Part shown: in pieces, positions 60,801-64,000 of the stretch
How the letters are laid out: every line of letters begins with the position of its first letter
How positions within the stretch are numbered: position 1 is the stretch's first letter
Origin: Vespula vulgaris
Taxonomy: Eukaryota; Arthropoda; Insecta; Hymenoptera; Vespidae
DNA length: 64,000 nt
Assembly (NCBI RefSeq): GCF_905475345.1
Contig: NC_066591.1
Location: 2,402,501 to 2,466,500, forward strand
Direction of reading: 5' to 3'
Position numbers and translations under genes: made by a program
The notes under the pieces: generated by a model
Told to the model about the DNA's origin: nothing
The model's database searches: none
The model's input: only the letters and a program-made list of their open reading frames with translations

Positions 60801-62014
60801 ATTATAGATCGTTGGGGTCCGTGCCATTGCCAGATTGCTCACGTATTGCGTACTCTCTCCAATATTTATTTTAAGAAAATGTTTCGACGTTTTGATGTAA
60901 CGATTTAGGGTACGAATTACCGGTTTCTTTTCTTTCTTTTCCTTTCCCTTGTCTTTCTTATCTCGCTTTTCGGGCATATTAGGTTCTCTTATAGGTGGCT
61001 TCGGACTTCGTGGCACGAAACTTATCACTTTCGAAGCTTCCCCATGATCGTGAATCAAACTACGAAGGAGCGTACCACAGCCGAAAAGCGATCTTGTTCG
61101 TGTTGGAAAATGATATTGATTCCTTGGATCGATATTCAATTGATATTTCGAGGAATTATTATTAACGATTGGAAAATCGTTCATACAATTATTGTATATC
61201 ATCAACTGATAGAACTTGTCTAATTCGTTGTTCCAAAACTCGTTCATTATAAAAATCGCAGGATTTCCTTTCAAAGTCATCTCTGATAGATCGTAAGCAA
61301 ACATATTCTCGATTCTTTTGGCAGTTCGCTTGCTCGTTGTCTGTTCAATGACATTCGTGAAATCCATGTTAACGTCATTGTTCATCCTCGATTCCAAAGT
61401 ATGATTTATTCGCCGATCGAAAAGTTTATTCTCTAAATATATGGTTTGTGAGAGTGCCGATTGAAGATAAGCGATCTTGTCGTGAACTTCGTTGCTGATG
61501 TGGTCTACAAATCGTTAGGTTAGAACTGAACCTCTATTGTTAATCTTATTGTAAAGAAAGAAAAAAAAAGAAAAGAAAAGAAAAGAAAATAGGAAATAAT
61601 AGTAATTCTCATGAAATATCGATATTAATTTTTACTTTTCAAGGATATAATTAAATATTTATATACGTTTAATCAAATGTCTCACCTGATTTGTTAAAGA
61701 TATTTTTTAATTTCGTTAGAAAACTAGTCTTCTTCGATGAACTATTATCCTCCTTTTCTCGAATGGAAGCTGCGATAAGAGAGAGAGAAGGAGAGGGACA
61801 GAGAGAGAAAATAGGTCAAAATAGGATTGGTGTAAAAAAAAAAAAAAAGAAAAAAAAGAAAGGAAAAAAAAACATTTATTCGCATTCACAATGACTAACT
61901 TGTCGAAAAGCTCTTCTTAAGGGTAGATCCAAAGATATTTTGCATGATTCCTATTGGAAGTTTGTGATGCCGAAGAAACATGGTGCTTCTTGTCGATGAT
62001 AATAGCGCGCACAT
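57719..62014 (-). CDS. Gene A: large disordered protein, possible mitochondrial presequence (multi-exon)
   Basis: The protein family is not recognised. The gene is built from seven exon segments whose GT-AG borders and codon phases fit: 62014-61900, 61769-61686, 61504-59032, 58792-58785 (8 nt), 58588-58349, then either 58217-58090 or 57885-57719. The products are about 1015 or 1028 residues; a short form of about 895 ends at 58777. Residues 1-42 lack acidic residues and are rich in Arg, Lys, His and Ser, ending in KKSFSTTS, which resembles a mitochondrial import signal (inference). Next come a helical stretch (HDKIAYLQSALSQTIYLENK), a Lys-rich patch, and a long Ser/Asn/Glu/Lys-rich region without domain-like hydrophobic blocks. 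One ordered-looking motif (GDPYPYSREHFKKWRLPRKK) lies late in the large exon. Introns are 130-240 bp except for the exon 5-7 choice. A presequence plus a huge disordered exon plus short C-terminal exons recalls complex I subunit NDUFV3, but I see no convincing NDUFV3 motif. The locus is certainly coding; its function is unknown. Confidence 0.85.
58090..58217 (-). CDS. Gene A exon 6, alternative terminal coding exon
   Basis: It follows caatctttttttag and continues the exon 5 frame with KPNKLIQEHKFTTATSVKKE, stopping at TAA (58092-58090) after a YSIIVYA end. There is no canonical AATAAA before exon 7, so the exon may instead be spliced onward: GTGATT after TCA T (weak donor, correct phase) or GTAAAT overlapping the stop codon (better donor, wrong phase for exon 7). 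Otherwise it is an alternative to exon 7 whose transcript runs through to the distal poly(A) signal. Confidence 0.55.
58349..58588 (-). CDS. Gene A exon 5 (240 nt, phase 1-1)
   Basis: The acceptor is tttatttcctcgcag and the donor is AATA|GTAAAT at 58348. It encodes about 80 residues: KPQNQKEPTEEHDMSKNKN, then Asn/His/Ser-rich sequence, then a more ordered-looking segment (QFVVVKDVLSTPLNNKHVHE) and a Lys-rich end. Its composition matches exon 3, supporting one gene. Phase 1 on both sides is compatible with either exon 6 or exon 7 downstream. Confidence 0.7.
58652..58657 (-). terminator. Poly(A) signal AATAAA, gene A proximal (short form)
   Basis: A canonical AATAAA on the minus strand, 120 nt after the TAG at 58779-58777. 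That stop closes the short reading in which the GTAAAT donor is not used and the protein ends TRSK. It would support premature cleavage within the exon 4-5 intron. Confidence 0.35.
58785..58792 (-). CDS. Gene A candidate 8-nt microexon (or 56-nt exon 58785-58840)
   Basis: Exon 3 ends in phase 2 and exon 5 begins in phase 1, so joining them directly shifts the frame and stops after about 12 codons. An 8-nt exon AACCCGGA between tctgtatag and GTAAAT restores the frame, giving R-T-R-K at the junction. A 56-nt version with the same donor, starting at 58840 after gttaattag, also fits the frame but adds a hydrophobic peptide (MFFPSTIIIVICLY) unlike the rest of the protein. Without the GTAAAT donor, the same acceptor gives a stop after TRSK, with an AATAAA 120 nt downstream. 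Confidence 0.45.
59032..61504 (-). CDS. Gene A exon 3, giant 2473-nt exon
   Basis: A single open frame of 823 full codons is far beyond chance in this AT-rich DNA. It starts after atttgtag at 61505 and ends at CTTCCG|GTGAGT (59031). The sequence opens with a helical stretch (DHISNEVHDKIAYLQSALSQ), then has a conserved-looking segment CGTLLRSLIHDHGEASKVI, a Pro-rich piece FVPRSPKPPIREPNMP and a run of Lys/Glu/Asp (EKRDKKDKGKEKKEKK). Most of the rest is Ser-, Asn-, Glu- and Lys-rich and probably disordered. Near the C-terminal end are GDPYPYSREHFKKWRLPRKK and the basic stretch SKKLKKNRHTVKCNDRKFYV. No transmembrane segment or known catalytic motif is visible. If the downstream intron is not removed, translation stops at once (CGG TGA). 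Confidence 0.9.
61686..61769 (-). CDS. Gene A exon 2 (84 nt, phase 1-1)
   Basis: The acceptor is a long CT-rich tract, actually a (TC)n microsatellite, ending in tcgcag. The donor is TCAG|GTGAGA at 61685. Phase 1 on both sides matches exons 1 and 3. It encodes SIREKEDNSSSKKTSFLTKL and a further seven residues, Lys- and Ser-rich. The 130-bp intron before it and the 181-bp intron after it are normal insect sizes. The symmetric phase means the exon could be skipped without a frameshift. Confidence 0.75.
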
Positions 62015-62297
62015 TTTTTCTTTTTTTTTTCTTTTTTATTAACTTTACTGGTATAATTTTGTTTGGAAGGTAATTAGTCGAAAATTATGCTCGTTTATCG
62101 AGGACTATTTTTTTTTTGTATAGAAAAAAAGACCGTGTCGAGAGAAGTTCGCTAGACTGTTTGCTTTATGTCATTCCTTTACTATTTTGTCATTGCCTCT
62201 TTCGTTTGTTGAATCGAGCGAAAACACGATTTCGTTAATATTTTATTTTTCTACGTTTCTTCATCGTCGTTCCATATATTATCTATAGATGTCGTCC
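61900..62297 (-). CDS. Gene A exon 1 (5'UTR plus first 38 codons)
   Basis: The exon begins after a strong acceptor at 62299-62298, a pyrimidine tract ending in cag, so there is an intron in the 5'UTR and the true first exon lies further right and was not found. Two in-frame TAA codons just before the ATG at 62014-62012 fix the reading frame, and the ATG has A at -3. The peptide starts MCALLSSTRSTMFLRHHKLP; a second in-frame Met at 61981-61979 could also initiate and would give an even more typical presequence. The donor is GACAA|GTTAGT at 61899, leaving phase 1. The UTR holds a tiny upstream ORF (ATG GAA CGA CGA TGA). Confidence 0.75.
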
Positions 62298-62299
62298 CT

Positions 62300-64000
62300 G
62301 AAAAGAAAAGAAAAGAGGAAGAAACTAGATAAATATAAATCTTTCGCAAATAAAACAATACCGAAACAAATAGATATAGATATATTTTAGGAAACAAGAA
62401 AGAAACTCCTTTTGATAATTATGATCAACAAATCAAGCGAGACCACTTCTATCGATTGATGGAAGAAGGCGAGAAGCCGAGTTCGGTTAATCATTGCCAA
62501 AACTTTTCCTCCCTCGGGAGAAGTAGGGACCCTCTGCCAGAGTTAATGCCATAATGGACACTTCGCTCTCCGTTGGACGGTTTTCTTATCGATCTGAAGC
62601 GAGGACATTAAAAGCTACGTCTAGGATCTTAAAAGTTATCCATATATGTCTCGTATATTGCATTATGTACGATATATACATAATATATATAATAATATAT
62701 ACATATATATATATATATATTTCGTAGAATGTTATTTATTCGATCAGTATTTCAAATAAATATTTATAATAAAATATCAAATAATATGAGTGACGTAAAT
62801 TCGACACCTATTTTATACTAATCAAAATATTCATATATACCGATCATCATTTATTTTACAAAAAAATTTATTTATCATCGATTAATAAAAATATTGATCA
62901 AACAAATAGAATTTCATTTCATATTTTTATCATACGCGTGAAAATTTAATATCTAGTACATTACATTAAACTTTCTATATATTATTTTTTTATTTTCTTA
63001 AAAAATTTAACTATCTTACTTATCATTTGATAAAAGGGTCAGGATCAAGAAGAGATCACACGTAATGTCGCATAAGAATGGCAATGGCGATTCGTGCCAC
63101 GTACATGGACCGCCGTTAATAAAAGCTTAAAGGATATTATCGTGAACGTTCGTCGAGACATTAAAAAAAGCGCACGTGTCCTTAACGGGAGACCCTCGAT
63201 GCAATTTTAAACAGCTATTTCCGGTTCGTACCAAGTTGAAATCGTTCTAGGTGACACATGTCCACGATGCTGTTACATCGTTCTAAGGGGACCGCCAGGC
63301 TGAATACCAATTGGCTACAACGATGTAGACAATCCAAGGGATGTTACGCATAAGGGTGAATTTCCTCTCTCTCTCTCTCTCTCTATCTTATTCTTGTTAC
63401 CCTTGGTATAATCAAACCAAAGCATCCTCGCGATCCCATATCATTTTACTACTCTCTCCAGGATCGATATTAATTATTTCTCCGCTATGACGAATCCTGT
63501 TTCAACATTCGATATACGTAATTATTATATATCTATATTGGTAATTAATATCCGTCATAATTTCATTAAAATCATGCTAATTAGACATAGAAACACACGC
63601 ACACACACACACACATATACAAATTTATGCCTATACGTTTTTTTGTTCGAAGATATCGTTCGAAAAAGAAAGAAATTAATTTTTCATCGAGAAGATTATG
63701 GTAATTTGAAGTATATCTATTTTACATAACCATTAATTATTAGAAAACTAGAGATAAGGTATTAAAAAGTATTTTAAGATAGATATTAAGATATTGTAAT
63801 TAAAAGAGACGTTCCATAGAGAATATCTTAAGATATCTTAATTTGTATGTTAAAAGAAATATCCTAGTGGCACAATTTTGATGTACGATCAATCTCTCTC
63901 TCTCTCTCTCTCTCGTCCCTATAGCATCGTGAGAAAGTCTTCGAAAGCAAGCGCTAGTAGGAGATACGTGATCACAGCCCCTTTCTTTATTTTTTTTTTT
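62300..64000. other. Upstream of gene A, noncoding
   Basis: Should contain the 5'UTR intron and promoter of gene A. Repeat-poor islands lie at 62480-62640 and 63050-63350, the latter with a CCAATTGG word; TA tracts at 62640-62720, TC at 63367-63383 and 63894-63913. I could not place the first exon or a core promoter with confidence. Confidence 0.4.

Noticed and set aside
1..64000. tRNA, rRNA, CRISPR, integrated virus, bacterial insertion
   Set aside because: No B-box or cloverleaf pattern, no direct-repeat/spacer structure, and no polymerase, capsid, integrase or reverse-transcriptase motif was seen in any frame given or read.

Overview
The window looks like nuclear DNA of an animal, most probably an insect and plausibly a hymenopteran. 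This is inference from style: AT-rich sequence with many CpG-containing words (tcga, acgt), a very high density of (GA)n/(TC)n, (TA)n and (TATG)n microsatellites, eukaryotic GT-AG splice sites, short introns of 120-240 bp inside genes, and long gene-poor stretches. There is nothing bacterial: no operons, no long intronless genes, no rRNA, tRNA or CRISPR.

Two protein-coding loci are supported, both on the minus strand. Gene A (about 62.3 kb down to 57.6 kb) has at least seven exons with matching splice phases and one 2.47-kb central exon. It encodes an unrecognised, largely disordered protein of roughly 900-1030 residues. The N-terminus looks like a mitochondrial presequence. The 3' part can end in three ways: a short form with its own poly(A) signal, and two long forms that need an 8-nt or 56-nt exon to restore the frame. 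Gene B (47.5 kb down to 35.5 kb) encodes about 294 residues: a short first coding exon, an 11-kb intron, and a 795-bp exon carrying a coiled coil, a Ser/Asn-rich middle and a basic tail. I do not recognise either family.

The rest (1-35.4 kb, the gene B intron, 47.6-57.6 kb and 62.3-64 kb) is noncoding as far as I can show. It alternates between AT-rich simple-sequence DNA and islands of 150-400 bp with higher GC, few repeats and homeodomain/POU-like words, which look like conserved regulatory elements of a gene desert. Among this sit a 324-bp MITE-like element with terminal inverted repeats and a TATA target duplication, a 228-bp three-copy tandem repeat, a diverged 145-bp duplication, tetra- and hexanucleotide arrays, G-quadruplex-type runs and facing GA/TC tracts able to form hairpins. 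Several small open frames and splice-flanked segments are listed as weak candidates. Most other open frames in this window are translations of microsatellites (Ser-Leu, Arg-Glu, poly-Phe, poly-Glu) and are not genes.
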